The position numbers and the translations under genes were made by a program. 64,000 nucleotides of DNA from assembly GCF_036864975.1 (NCBI RefSeq), contig NZ_CP104311.1:248001-312000 (forward strand), given 5' to 3'. Source of the stretch: Methylococcus capsulatus. GTDB lineage: Bacteria; Pseudomonadota; Gammaproteobacteria; Methylococcales; Methylococcaceae. Positions 26,819-36,602 of this stretch are shown piece after piece (the stretch's first letter is position 1; each line of letters begins with the position of its first letter). Under the pieces are notes generated by a model. That model saw nothing but the letters and a program-made list of their open reading frames with translations. It did not search any database and was not told the origin of the DNA.

Positions 26819-28314
26819 TTATTGCGGCGGTCCGGCTTCCGCCTTGCGCAGCACCTTCGTTTTTGCCTTGCGCAAGGACTCGAGCCAAGCCGCTATCCGA
26901 GCTGTCAGCGCGGGATCCGCACTGGCATACGCATTGGTAACTTGTTCCGGATCGGTCCTCAAGTCGTAGAGTTCACGCTCCCCGGTGTCGTACTCCACAT
27001 AGGTCAAACCCTCCGCCGTGCGCAACCCCTCGAAGTTGGGCGCGACTTCCCCGGACGCCGCTTGTGCGTGAATTTCTTGAGGGTCGCGGCTCGAGCACCT
27101 TCCGGGCCGCCGCGGTGACCGCATCCTCCTGCTTGCGCTGGAGCAGGAAGACGCGGCGCCAGCGCTTGGGGGGCGTACCGTTCAGGAAAGGCATCAGCGA
27201 GCGCCCGTCGACGTAGGGCGGCGCGGGCAGACGGGCAATCGCCGCGAACGTCGGCGCAAAGTCCACGTTGCCGGTCATCGCCTTGACTGTCCGCCCCGCC
27301 GGAACCACAGGTCCCCGCACGACCAGCGGCACATGGATGTCCTCTTCGAATGCGGTGTTCTTGCCCATCGGCAACCGGTGCTGGCCCATGTGAAAACCGT
27401 TGTCGGAGGTAAAGAAGATATAGGTGTTTTCCAACCGCCCCTGCGCCTGCAGGGTATCGATCAGGCTCTTTACCATGTCCTCCACCGCCTGCATGGACCG
27501 CAAGCGCCTGCGGTATGCCGCGTCCATGTCAGCGATCTGTTCCGCGGTGAGCTCGGGTTTATTTTTGAGCCAGACCAGCTTGTCGCTCATGTCCTTTTCG
27601 TTGAAGGCCGCAGTGCGCGGCATTCGAGCGTCCGGCAGGGAGTCTCCATCACGGACCCGCGGGGTGGCCGGCCCGTGCGGAATATAGGGAGCGAGATGGA
27701 TGAAGAACGGCTGGCGCGGAAAGTACTTGACCGTGTCCTTGATGAACGCCTTGACCTTTTCCGACAGGACGTCAACCAGATAATCCTGAGTTGCGTTTCC
27801 GTATTTTCGGCTCTTGCCGTTCTCGTTCAGCGAGTAGTCGTACTCCTGATAAGGATCGCCGCCGTTGGGGCTGAGCCAATACGACCCGCCCTGCGGAACA
27901 TAGCGGGCGCGCCGACCGCCGGATAACCGTTGAGGTATTTTCCGAACAGCGCGGTACGGTATCCGGCCGCCTGCAGCCAGGTGGCGATGGTCGCGCTTTC
28001 CAAACCTCTGGCGTATACCTTGTCGAACCCGCCCAGCGGAAGACTGTTGCCGCAGATCCTGGTGTTGTGAGCGTACTGCCCCACAAGGTCGTCAGCCGGG
28101 AAGGACAGCTCGCGGATATGTTGACGAATTTGACCAAGAAAGAATCGATGACGTCCTGTTCCTGGAACGCCTGTACGTCGAGATCGTCGGTCAAAACGAA
28201 GACGAAGCTCGAAAGCCTGGGCTGGAGGCGCACTTTCGCTTCGGCCGTGACAACACCGACCAAGAGACAGGGCAAAAAAACCAAACCCCCGCGGATGAAT
28301 ACCGATCGAATCAT
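26819..28314 (-). pseudogene. Sulfatase, inactivated by several frameshifts
   Basis: Read from 28314 downward, three frames together spell one sulfatase. It has a signal peptide (MIRSVFIRGGLVFLPCLLVG), FVLTDDLDVQAF, WLQAAGYRTALFGKYLNGYP, GGSYWLSPNGGDPYQEYDYS, FFIHLAPYIPHGPA, TYIFFTSDNGFHMGQHRL and a C-terminal ELYDLRTDPEQVTNAY. Frame changes occur near 28100, 27900 and 27110. The parts resemble arylsulfatase/N-acetylglucosamine-6-sulfatase enzymes. Three separate shifts suggest decay of an acquired or unneeded gene; sequencing error is less likely but possible. Confidence 0.82.
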
Positions 28315-28809
28315 GAGGTGATTTCAAATTTGCCCGATCGGGTCCTGCCGTAGAAACGAGGGCAAAACCGTTGGCTTTGCCGTTCGCGCGCAAAGCGAAA
28401 GGGCTGCCACGCTACCCCGCTATCAGCCGGCGGCGATCCCGGAGAGAAGGGCCCGACTGTGGGAAGGATCGGGGATCGGCACAAAGAAGGCGGGATTGGA
28501 CCAGCGCCAATTGTCCGGAACGAAGGAATAAACCCGGTAGCGTGACAATAATGAATGTCGCCGGATCGATACGATGGCCCCGACTCGCCGCTAGGACAAG
28601 CCTGCCGGCGGCTCGGACAAGGCACACCTTCCCGATCCGCGGCATGGGTCATTCATGCTGTCGCGCCCATGCGACACCCTTGAGCAATCGCTGGACTGCA
28701 AATCCATGGGACCACGCCAGCCCGGGGATGGGTTATACGCTTTGGGCGGGGGAACCCTGCAGAGGTTTCCGTTCGCGATAGCCGTGGCACGAAAAGTGGG
28801 TAGCAAAGA
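28315..28809. other. Region of about 500 bp without a recognised gene
   Basis: It lies upstream of the sulfatase remnant and of the His-rich gene, which are divergent. A short inverted repeat (GGCAAA...TTTGCC near 28362) is present. I found no reading frame with a Shine-Dalgarno sequence, and no RNA gene. Confidence 0.35.
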
Positions 28810-28831
28810 ACATCCTTAGGCCTTCGGATGT
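28810..28831 (+). promoter_or_regulatory. Palindrome over the ribosome-binding region of the His-rich gene
   Basis: ACATCC-TTA-GGCC-TTC-GGATGT is a 22-bp dyad (16 of 22 positions symmetric) that ends 6 bases before the ATG at 28838. As RNA it would pair the only GGA-containing segment near the start codon; as DNA it could be an operator. Confidence 0.45.
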
Positions 28832-28837
28832 GCCACC

Positions 28838-29134
28838 ATGAAAAAGACCGTTATCTCGGCCGCCCTCCTTTGGGCTTCCCTTATCGAAAGCCATGGCGCT
28901 CTGGCCGGAGGGGGCCACCACGGCCATGGTCACCATTACCATCACCATGGCCATGATCATGATTTTGGTTTCCACCAGCACCACTACTATCATCATCATT
29001 ACGTCGGACAGGAGGTGCCAGTCATCCAGGTCCCGCTGATTCCCATGCCGACGATCACGCTTCCGGCTCCTCCACCCCTTCCACGCATCGCCCTCCCTGC
29101 ACCACCTCCCCTGCCAGGGTTTCCGCATCCTTGA
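28838..29134 (+). CDS. Secreted histidine-rich small protein
   Basis: A 98-residue precursor. The signal peptide MKKTVISAALLWASLIESHGALA is followed by a cluster of about 18 His residues with Gly, Tyr and Asp (GGGHHGHGHHYHHHGHDHDF, then HQHHYYHHHY). A Pro/Leu-rich tail contains a repeated PAPPPLP. The composition suggests extracytoplasmic binding of Cu, Ni or Zn, but that is inference from composition only. It is not part of an obvious operon. The Shine-Dalgarno region is buried in a palindrome. I do not recognise a named family. Confidence 0.7.
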   Translation: MKKTVISAALLWASLIESHGALAGGGHHGHGHHYHHHGHDHDFGFHQHHYYHHHYVGQEVPVIQVPLIPMPTITLPAPPPLPRIALPAPPPLPGFPHP

Positions 29135-29152
29135 AGAATGCTGGTCGACAGA

Positions 29153-30154
29153 TCAGCGTGAAATCGGTGCGAGGTAGCCCAGGAACTGTTCGATACAACG
29201 GTCCCAGGTGAACCGCTCTGCAAACCTCCGGCAGTCCTCACTCCGCAGTTTCAATGCACGCAAGGCGGCGGCACGCAGATCGCGGTCGAGGCACCCGACA
29301 GAGGGATCGGTGATGACATCCTGCGGCCCCGGTACCGGGTAGGCGGCGACGGGGACACCTGCGGCCAAGGCCTCCAGCATCACCAAGCCGAAGGTGTCGG
29401 TCCGACTGGGGAAGACGAAGACATCTGCTGCCGAGATCGTTTCGGCCAAATCCAGGCCGCTGCGATAGCCCAGGAAGCGCACTTCCGGATAGCGCCTCTG
29501 GAGCTCAGCTCTCGATGGGCCGTCCCCCACCACGTACTTGACGCCAGGAAGATCGAGACTGAGGAAGTCGTCCAAACCTTTCTCAACCGCCAAGCGCCCT
29601 ACGTACATGAACACGGGGCGGATGTCGTCGATCCGCCCCTTGCCGCGCGGCGCGAAAAGCTCGGTATCGACGCCGCGGGACCATAGCACCAGATTGCGGA
29701 ATCCCCTAGCGCCGAGATCGCTGACCTGAGTCGGCGTCGGGGCCATCACCCGCACGCTGGGACGATGAAACCAGCGCAAGGCCGCATAGCCCCAGCGGAG
29801 GGGAAATCTGGTTCGCAGATTCAGATATTCCGCAAACCGGGTGTGAAACGAAGTCGTAAACGGCAACCGCCGCTGCAGGCAATAGCGGCGCGCCGCTATT
29901 CCCAGCGGACCTTCCGTCGCGATGTGGATGGCATCCGGCGCGAATGCCTCAAGCTGGACCGGCAGCTTGGCGCCACAGCCCAATGCCAGCCGAATCTCCG
30001 GATACCCCGGGCAAGGCCAGCTCCGATAGCGATCCGGCGTGAACATCTCAACCTGGTAACCTCGCTGTCGGGCCCCCTCGCATATCCGGCTCAACGTCGT
30101 GACAACACCGTTAACCTGCGGTCGCCAGGCGTCGCTTATCAGTGCCAGTTTCAC
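29153..30154 (-). CDS. GT4 glycosyltransferase, Agt-like (predicted glycolipid synthase)
   Basis: A glycosyltransferase of about 333 residues with GT-B fold. It has an N-terminal KLALISDAWRPQVNGVVTTL, an acceptor region FTTSFHTRFAEYL, then SRGVDTELFAPRGKG, FMYVGRLAVEKGLDDF and the nucleotide-sugar motif SRTDTFGLVMLEALAAGVPV. It resembles the MgtA/Agt group, which glycosylates diacylglycerol or phosphatidylinositol-type lipids. The start is the GTG at 30154, with GAGG nine bases upstream. It overlaps the metallophosphoesterase gene by 44 bp. That pairing is the PlcP-Agt arrangement used to replace phospholipids by glycolipids under phosphate limitation. Confidence 0.8.
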   Translation of the reverse strand: MKLALISDAWRPQVNGVVTTLSRICEGARQRGYQVEMFTPDRYRSWPCPGYPEIRLALGCGAKLPVQLEAFAPDAIHIATEGPLGIAARRYCLQRRLPFTTSFHTRFAEYLNLRTRFPLRWGYAALRWFHRPSVRVMAPTPTQVSDLGARGFRNLVLWSRGVDTELFAPRGKGRIDDIRPVFMYVGRLAVEKGLDDFLSLDLPGVKYVVGDGPSRAELQRRYPEVRFLGYRSGLDLAETISAADVFVFPSRTDTFGLVMLEALAAGVPVAAYPVPGPQDVITDPSVGCLDRDLRAAALRALKLRSEDCRRFAERFTWDRCIEQFLGYLAPISR

Positions 30155-30917
30155 GCTTGGTATCCTCGAGCAGGAAGGCGCTTTCCTCGACCCAACGCAC
30201 AACCTTCAGCTCGCCGGCCGCCGTTTCCACCAGTGCGGTGCAACTTTCCACCCAGTCGCCGCAGTTTGCATAGGTCAGACCGTCAATCTCGCGCAGAGCG
30301 GCATGATGGATGTGCCCGCACACCACACCATCCAGCCCCCGGCTCGCCGCTTCGTGCATCAGTACCTCCTCGAAGCGGCAGATGACGTTCACAGCATTCT
30401 TCACCTTGTGCTTGATGAAAGCGGAAAGCGACCAATAGGGGAAACCGAGCCTACGGCGCCCCCAATTGAACCAGCGGTTGCATGCCAGCAGCACCTCGTA
30501 GGCCTCGCTGCCGAGCACGGCCAGCCACTTGGTGCTGCAGACCACACCATCGAACTCGTCGCCGTGCAATACCAGCAGGCGGCGTCCATCTTGCGTTTCG
30601 TGCACGGCGCGATCGACGACCTCCACGCCCCCGAACAGGCTGCCGGTGTAATCGCGCAGCATTTCGTCGTGGTTGCCGGGTACATAGACAACCCGTACCC
30701 CGCGCTTGGCGCGATCCATGACCGTACGCAGAATTTCGGAGTGCATCGGCGGCCAGTGCCATCCCGATTTCAGTTTCCACAAATCGAGGATATCACCGAC
30801 CAGATAGAGCGTGTCACAGCGGACATTCTTGAGAAAATCCACCAGATACTCGGCTTTGCAGCCGCGGGTACCCAGATGGACATCGGAAATCCACACCGTT
30901 CTGTAATCCAGACTCAT
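30111..30917 (-). CDS. Metallophosphoesterase, PlcP-like (LpxH-related)
   Basis: A 268-residue calcineurin-like phosphoesterase with the full metal-binding set: Asp12 and His14 (ISDVHLG), Asp42 (VGDILD), Asn82-His83 (PGNHDE), His118 (LHGDEFD), and His202/His204 (CGHIHH). It would usually be annotated as UDP-2,3-diacylglucosamine hydrolase. However, the overlap with a GT4 glycosyltransferase is the synteny of PlcP, a phospholipase C-like enzyme that releases diacylglycerol for glycolipid synthesis. The ATG at 30917 has GAGGTG upstream; a GTG at 30926 is an alternative. Substrate assignment is inference. Confidence 0.82.
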   Translation of the reverse strand: MSLDYRTVWISDVHLGTRGCKAEYLVDFLKNVRCDTLYLVGDILDLWKLKSGWHWPPMHSEILRTVMDRAKRGVRVVYVPGNHDEMLRDYTGSLFGGVEVVDRAVHETQDGRRLLVLHGDEFDGVVCSTKWLAVLGSEAYEVLLACNRWFNWGRRRLGFPYWSLSAFIKHKVKNAVNVICRFEEVLMHEAASRGLDGVVCGHIHHAALREIDGLTYANCGDWVESCTALVETAAGELKVVRWVEESAFLLEDTKRETGTDKRRLATAG

Positions 30918-30969
30918 TAAGGCCACCTCATTCAGCCGGATCGGTAAACGGTCACAAGGTAACCACCGT

Positions 30970-31000
30970 GTATTACAAAGCCGTCATGATTTGATGACAG
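30970..31000 (-). promoter_or_regulatory. Predicted activator-dependent promoter of the PlcP/Agt pair
   Basis: On the minus strand CTGTCAT-CAAA-TCATGAC (31000-30983) is followed by a 7-bp gap and TAATAC (30975-30970). The first 7-mer equals the E. coli Pho-box half-site; the second does not, though GTCAT...ATGAC makes an inverted repeat. The arrangement duplicates the promoter at 26399-26429. Confidence 0.5.
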
Positions 31001-31048
31001 TTTCAGTATTCTGAATTCTGAGCACCGATGAGCGGTGATAATTCATCG

Positions 31049-31171
31049 GATGGAAACGAAAGCGTCATTTCGTTGTCATTCCTGAACGCTAAAGTACTTT
31101 TCGAGCTAAGTCGTCTCAACCTCTTGAGACCAAGTCTTGTGTAAGCCCGTCCTCGGACGGGTTCTTTTTTA
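31049..31171 (+). ncRNA. Candidate small RNA with three hairpins and an intrinsic terminator
   Basis: This intergenic stretch has three perfect stems in a row: AACGAAA/TTTCGTT (31055-31074), GTCTCAA/TTGAGAC (31113-31130) and CCCGTCC/GGACGGG (31146-31161), the last followed by a T run. No open frame fits. A -10-like GATAAT (31037-31042) would start an RNA of about 120 nt, but the matching -35 is weak. The upstream gene is divergent and the downstream gene convergent, so the terminator serves no known coding unit. Confidence 0.55.
31146..31170 (+). terminator. Intrinsic terminator of the candidate small RNA
   Basis: Stem CCCGTCC, loop TC, GGACGGG, then TTCTTTTTT. It points rightwards and no coding gene on this strand lies upstream. 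Confidence 0.8.
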
Positions 31172-31291
31172 GCGGACCCTTTGAAGCGCCCCGCCACAGG
31201 CAATACCCTTACAAGCCGCCAACATTCAGGGGAATCCGACTCGCCGGCTGGCACGGCCTCGGAACGGAACCGGCGCGAAGAGGCAAAACGG

Positions 31292-32221
31292 CTAAGGCGA
31301 CACGCCCGTGACACCCGGTGGCCGGCTCAACACATCCCGCAAGGCCATCGCCAGCTCCGGACATCTAAACCGAAAGCCGGACTCCAACAGACGGGCCGGC
31401 ACAACCCGCTGGCCGCCCAGCAACCACCCGCACATTTCCCTTCCCATCAGCGCTCGGAGAATTCTGGAGGGAATGACAAGGAATGCGGGCTTACGGAGCA
31501 GGGCCGAGAGGGTTTCGGTAAATTGGCGGTTGGTCACTGGATTCGGCGCCGTGACATTGAAAATTCCAGAAAGCTCCGGTGTGGCGATCAGCCACCGGAC
31601 GATGGCAACGTAGTCACGCAGACAGATCCAGGACATCCACTGGTCGCCGCTGCCGATGCGGGCCCCGAGCCCCAGACGGAACAGCGGCAACAAGGGCGCA
31701 AGAAAACCGCCCGAGGCCCCCATCACCATGCCCGTGCGCAAGATGCAGACACGAACACCGAACTCGGCCGCGCGCAGGGCGGCCGACTCCCAGGCATAGC
31801 ACAACTGATGCCCGAAGCCATCGACAGGAACCGAGGATTCGTCCAAAACACGATCCCCCTGATCGCCATAGATACCGATCGCCGAACCACTGATCAGCAA
31901 TTTCGGTTTGACCTCGGCGCGCCCGATGTAATCGACCAGAGAACGGGTTAAGCCGACCCGGCTGTCCCACAGAAGCTTCTTGCGCGCTTCCGTCCATCGC
32001 GGACCAATGAAGGGTTCGCCTGCAAGATTTATGACGGCGTCGAATGCCAAAGAAGGAGAAAGGTCCGAAAACGCGGTGATGGCGGCGACCCCCAAACCAC
32101 AACGGTCCCGAACGCAATCGGGCCGCCGGCTGAGAACGACCAGCCTGGCCCCGCTGCCACCCAGATCCTGGCACAACTGGCTGCCAAGGAAACCGGTACC
32201 GCCCGTCACAAGGATTCGCAT
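31292..32221 (-). CDS. TIGR01777 (YfcH-like) NAD-dependent epimerase family protein
   Basis: A 309-residue SDR-type Rossmann protein. The N-terminus MRILVTGGTGFLGSQLCQDL carries the dinucleotide motif, followed by FDAVINLAGEPFIGPRW, the SGSAIGIYG segment, and a C-terminal DUF1731-like end (LLESGFRFRCPELAMALRDVL). These match the TIGR01777/YfcH family, whose substrate is not known. The ATG at 32221 has GGAGG at good spacing; an in-frame start 7 codons upstream is less likely. It stands alone on the minus strand. Confidence 0.88.
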   Translation of the reverse strand: MRILVTGGTGFLGSQLCQDLGGSGARLVVLSRRPDCVRDRCGLGVAAITAFSDLSPSLAFDAVINLAGEPFIGPRWTEARKKLLWDSRVGLTRSLVDYIGRAEVKPKLLISGSAIGIYGDQGDRVLDESSVPVDGFGHQLCYAWESAALRAAEFGVRVCILRTGMVMGASGGFLAPLLPLFRLGLGARIGSGDQWMSWICLRDYVAIVRWLIATPELSGIFNVTAPNPVTNRQFTETLSALLRKPAFLVIPSRILRALMGREMCGWLLGGQRVVPARLLESGFRFRCPELAMALRDVLSRPPGVTGVSP

Positions 32222-32502
32222 CACGCCCTCCGCATCCTGCACCCTCGCAGGCTGGACTCATGGTATGACCGATCATTGGATCGGAACACCTTCCTGCCGG
32301 AGGATAGTTGCCGAAAATGCGAGGCCCGAGCTTATCAAGCTATCCCCGACCTGTATCGGGGGCTCTAGCAGCACCCCTGAGAAGACTCACGCATTATGGA
32401 TTTTCGCCATGTCACGTGAGATAAGAAAAGCGATCGATATGCGCGTGGCAAGAAAGGAACAGCGGTTCGCGCCCCAAGCTTGCCACACCAAGGGGAGACC
32501 TC
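32222..32502. other. Region of about 280 bp without a recognised gene
   Basis: It contains the promoter region of the epimerase gene. No credible open frame, repeat or terminator was seen. Confidence 0.35.
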
Positions 32503-32634
32503 TTATTGATTGCTGCCGTCTTCGTCCTTGAAGACCCAACGAACGAAAAAGAACGCGATCGCGACGATGGCGATGGTGACGACGATGCCCGTCGGCGACC
32601 TCATCTTTTCAACCAGATCAAGTATAGCTCCCAT
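32503..32634 (-). CDS. Small single-span membrane protein (43 aa)
   Basis: The ATG at 32634, preceded by AAGGCAGG, opens a 43-codon frame: a short amphipathic start (MGAILDLVEKMRSPTG), one hydrophobic span (IVVTIAIVAIAFFFVRWVF) and an acidic tail (KDEDGSNQ). The positive-inside pattern puts Arg12 and Lys10 at the cytoplasmic face if the N-terminus is inside. The family is unknown. It lies about 250 bp downstream of a small lipoprotein gene on the same strand, but that gene has its own terminator. Confidence 0.6.
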   Translation of the reverse strand: MGAILDLVEKMRSPTGIVVTIAIVAIAFFFVRWVFKDEDGSNQ

Positions 32635-32782
32635 GTATGTACCTGCCTTGTAGTGTAATGATTTGAAAGAAATAGATATCAGATTGGGTCTGAAAGCTAC
32701 CGGCCCGTAATGTTACCTTGCCTTCATCTTCTGTCAAGAAAAACGACTCAACCAAGGAAGAAACCGGCTTAGAAACACAAAA

Positions 32783-32806
32783 AACCCGGGTGTCGGCACC
32801 CGGGTT
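32783..32806 (-). terminator. Intrinsic terminator of the small lipoprotein gene
   Basis: A perfect 10-bp stem AACCCGGGTG/CACCCGGGTT with a 4-nt loop. On the minus strand it is followed by a T-rich run (TTTTGTGTTT), downstream of the lipoprotein stop at 32882. The opposite side also has a few T residues. Confidence 0.8.
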
Positions 32807-32881
32807 TTGAAAGACGAATCGCTCCGTACGCGTCCGACCCGTATTATTGGGTATTGTGGATCAGGGTCGGGCTGACGAACT

Positions 32882-33004
32882 TTACAGAGTCGGGGAAGCG
32901 ATGGTGCTGGAGATCTTCTGCTTGTCACCGTCCGGCGAGTTGCCGCAGCCGACAACGACCAAAGACATCATGACAACGCCGAGGGCGCACAGTACTTTCT
33001 TCAT
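32882..33004 (-). CDS. Small lipoprotein (40 aa, entericidin-like size)
   Basis: The ATG at 33004 follows a very strong Shine-Dalgarno sequence (GAGGAGGATCT). The 40-residue product MKKVLCALGVVMMSLVVVGC is a lipoprotein signal with lipobox VVGC, leaving a mature peptide of about 21 residues (CGNSPDGDKQKISSTIASPTL). The size resembles entericidin-type lipoproteins, but the sequence does not clearly match. A strong terminator follows at 32783-32806, so this is a monocistronic, probably well-expressed gene. Confidence 0.75.
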   Translation of the reverse strand: MKKVLCALGVVMMSLVVVGCGNSPDGDKQKISSTIASPTL

Positions 33005-33157
33005 AGATCCTCCTCAAATAACAATGGGTTAGAGTTGTACTTTTATTGTTGGTGCCGTTAGCACGGCTGATTTTATAAAGCACATTTTTGAAAAACGCAA
33101 GCCCCGGAAACGGGCATCGAACACCGCAGGACAGCGCGAACGAAGTCGCCAGTGCAA

Positions 33158-33185
33158 TTGACTGGTGTCGCCATACTTCTATAGA
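33158..33185 (+). promoter_or_regulatory. Predicted promoter of rplU-rpmA-obgE
   Basis: TTGACT (33158-33163), a 16-bp spacer, then TATAGA (33180-33185), about 40 bp upstream of the rplU start codon. Confidence 0.6.
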
Positions 33186-33225
33186 ATTGCGCGTTTACGC
33201 GAATCCATCTCAGGAGCACCTGAAC

Positions 33226-33537
33226 ATGTACGCTGTTATCCAGACTGGCGGCAAGCAATACCGCGTTCAACCCGGCGACAAGGTGAAGGTCGAGTCCCTC
33301 GACGCTGAAGCCGGCCAAGAAATCGCTTTCGAAAATGTCCTGATGATCCAGTCCGATGACGGGATCAAGATCGGCCAGCCCTTCGTGTCGGGCGGCAAGG
33401 TGACCGCCACCGTCGTCGCTAACGGCCGTCATCCAAAAATCCGGATCATTAAGTTCCGCCGCCGCAAGCATCACATGAAGCAGGCCGGCCATCGCCAGAA
33501 CTACACCGAAGTCCGGATCAACGAGATCTCGGCGTAA
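33226..33537 (+). CDS. rplU: 50S ribosomal protein L21
   Basis: A 103-residue L21 of standard length: [20 protein letters not shown] at the start and [20 protein letters not shown] near the C-terminus. CAGGAG lies 9 bases before the ATG at 33226; the longer open frame upstream is non-coding leader. It is the first gene of the conserved rplU-rpmA-obgE string. Confidence 0.98.
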   Translation: MYAVIQTGGKQYRVQPGDKVKVESLDAEAGQEIAFENVLMIQSDDGIKIGQPFVSGGKVTATVVANGRHPKIRIIKFRRRKHHMKQAGHRQNYTEVRINEISA

Positions 33538-33563
33538 TCACCTCATTCTAAGGAGAGACATCC

Positions 33564-33821
33564 ATGGCGCACAAGAAAGCAGGCGGCAGCTCCCGCAACG
33601 GCCGCGACTCCGAATCCAAGCGACTGGGCGTGAAGCGCTTCGGCGGACAGATCGTCCGGGCCGGCAACATCATCGTCCGCCAGCGCGGCACCCACTTCCA
33701 CCCCGGCGACAATGTCGGCTGTGGTCGCGACTATACGCTGTTCGCACTGACCGAAGGCCGCGTGGAATTCAAGGTGAAAGGGCCGGCAGGCCGCAAGTAT
33801 GTCTCGGTGATTCCCGCCTGA
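33564..33821 (+). CDS. rpmA: 50S ribosomal protein L27
   Basis: An 85-residue L27: [20 protein letters not shown], then [20 protein letters not shown]. The N-terminal AHKKAGGS arm reaches the peptidyl-transferase centre. It lies 26 bp after rplU with AAGGAGAG before the ATG. A terminator-like hairpin separates it from obgE. Confidence 0.98.
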   Translation: MAHKKAGGSSRNGRDSESKRLGVKRFGGQIVRAGNIIVRQRGTHFHPGDNVGCGRDYTLFALTEGRVEFKVKGPAGRKYVSVIPA

Positions 33822-33847
33822 GCGACACCGGCGTGCAACACCGCTTG

Positions 33848-33870
33848 GGCCCAGCTCGTCTGGGCCTTTT
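33848..33870 (+). terminator. Terminator or attenuator between rpmA and obgE
   Basis: Stem GGCCCAG/CTGGGCC with loop CTCGT, then TTTT. The short T run and the obgE start only 12 bp later suggest partial read-through, lowering obgE and proB expression relative to the ribosomal genes. Confidence 0.65.
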
Positions 33871-33872
33871 AG

Positions 33873-36027
<2,155 letters not shown>

Positions 36028-36179
36028 CGATAGTGGTGGCCATCCACCCTGGGCGGTGGATGCGTCTATCGGCAATGAACGCCCTTTGCCCCGACCCTCT
36101 CCGAGAGGGGAGCCCGGTTGCTGCGAGTTTGACCTCGCAGCGACGGGCCGGGCCCGGCCCCTGCCCGTACTTCTTGGGT
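36028..36179. repeat. Convergent intergenic region with hairpins and a REP-like palindrome
   Basis: Three inverted repeats lie between proB and rpsT: CATCCACC/GGTGGATG (36041-36062), CCCTCTC/GAGAGGG (near 36095-36110) and GTTGCTGCGAG/CTCGCAGCGAC (36117-36144). None has a T run. The middle one resembles the interspersed CCCTCTCC-type palindromes common in high-GC proteobacteria. The hairpins may protect or end the two converging transcripts. Confidence 0.5.
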
Positions 36180-36458
36180 TCAGGAAGCAGCCTGCAGCGC
36201 CAGCGCCTTAACGCGGGCATTCAGGCGGCTCTTGCTGCGCGCGGCCTTGTTACGATGGATCAAACCCTTGTTCACCGACGAATCGATGATGGGTACCGCC
36301 TGCCGGAATGCTTCCTGCGCCTTTGTCAGATCGCCGGAATCCACCGCCAGAATGACTTTCTTGATGTAGGTGCGCAGACGGCTGCGCAGAGCGGCATTGT
36401 GTGCACGGTTGTTCTCCGCCTGCCGAGCGCGCTTTTTCGCGGAAGCGATATTAGCCAA
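36180..36458 (-). CDS. rpsT: 30S ribosomal protein S20, TTG start
   Basis: A 92-residue S20: [20 protein letters not shown], then [20 protein letters not shown] and a C-terminal LALQAAS. The natural N-terminus is reached only with the TTG at 36458, preceded by AGAGG at correct spacing. An ATG further upstream would add 13 residues not found in S20. E. coli rpsT also starts with UUG and is autoregulated, so the weak start codon is probably functional. Confidence 0.95.
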   Translation of the reverse strand: MANIASAKKRARQAENNRAHNAALRSRLRTYIKKVILAVDSGDLTKAQEAFRQAVPIIDSSVNKGLIHRNKAARSKSRLNARVKALALQAAS

Positions 36459-36602
36459 GGTCGACCTCTTCTGGGTTGCAACTGTAAGAAAAGCCAAGGA
36501 TTGTGCTCAGCTTTCCTGCCGGTGTCAACCATAAATTCTGCGTCGGCGAGGCATTCGACCCACCGTTTGATTATACTGAGCTTTTTTAGCCGGAGCTGAA
36601 CG

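Noticed and set aside
30111-30917. LpxH of lipid A synthesis
   Set aside because: The motifs are shared, but overlap with a GT4 gene and the absence of other lipid A genes favour a PlcP-type role; LpxH is kept as the alternative.
30983-31000. Perfect Pho box
   Set aside because: Only the first half matches CTGTCAT; the second half matches poorly as a direct repeat, so it is reported as an activator-type element rather than a proven PhoB site.
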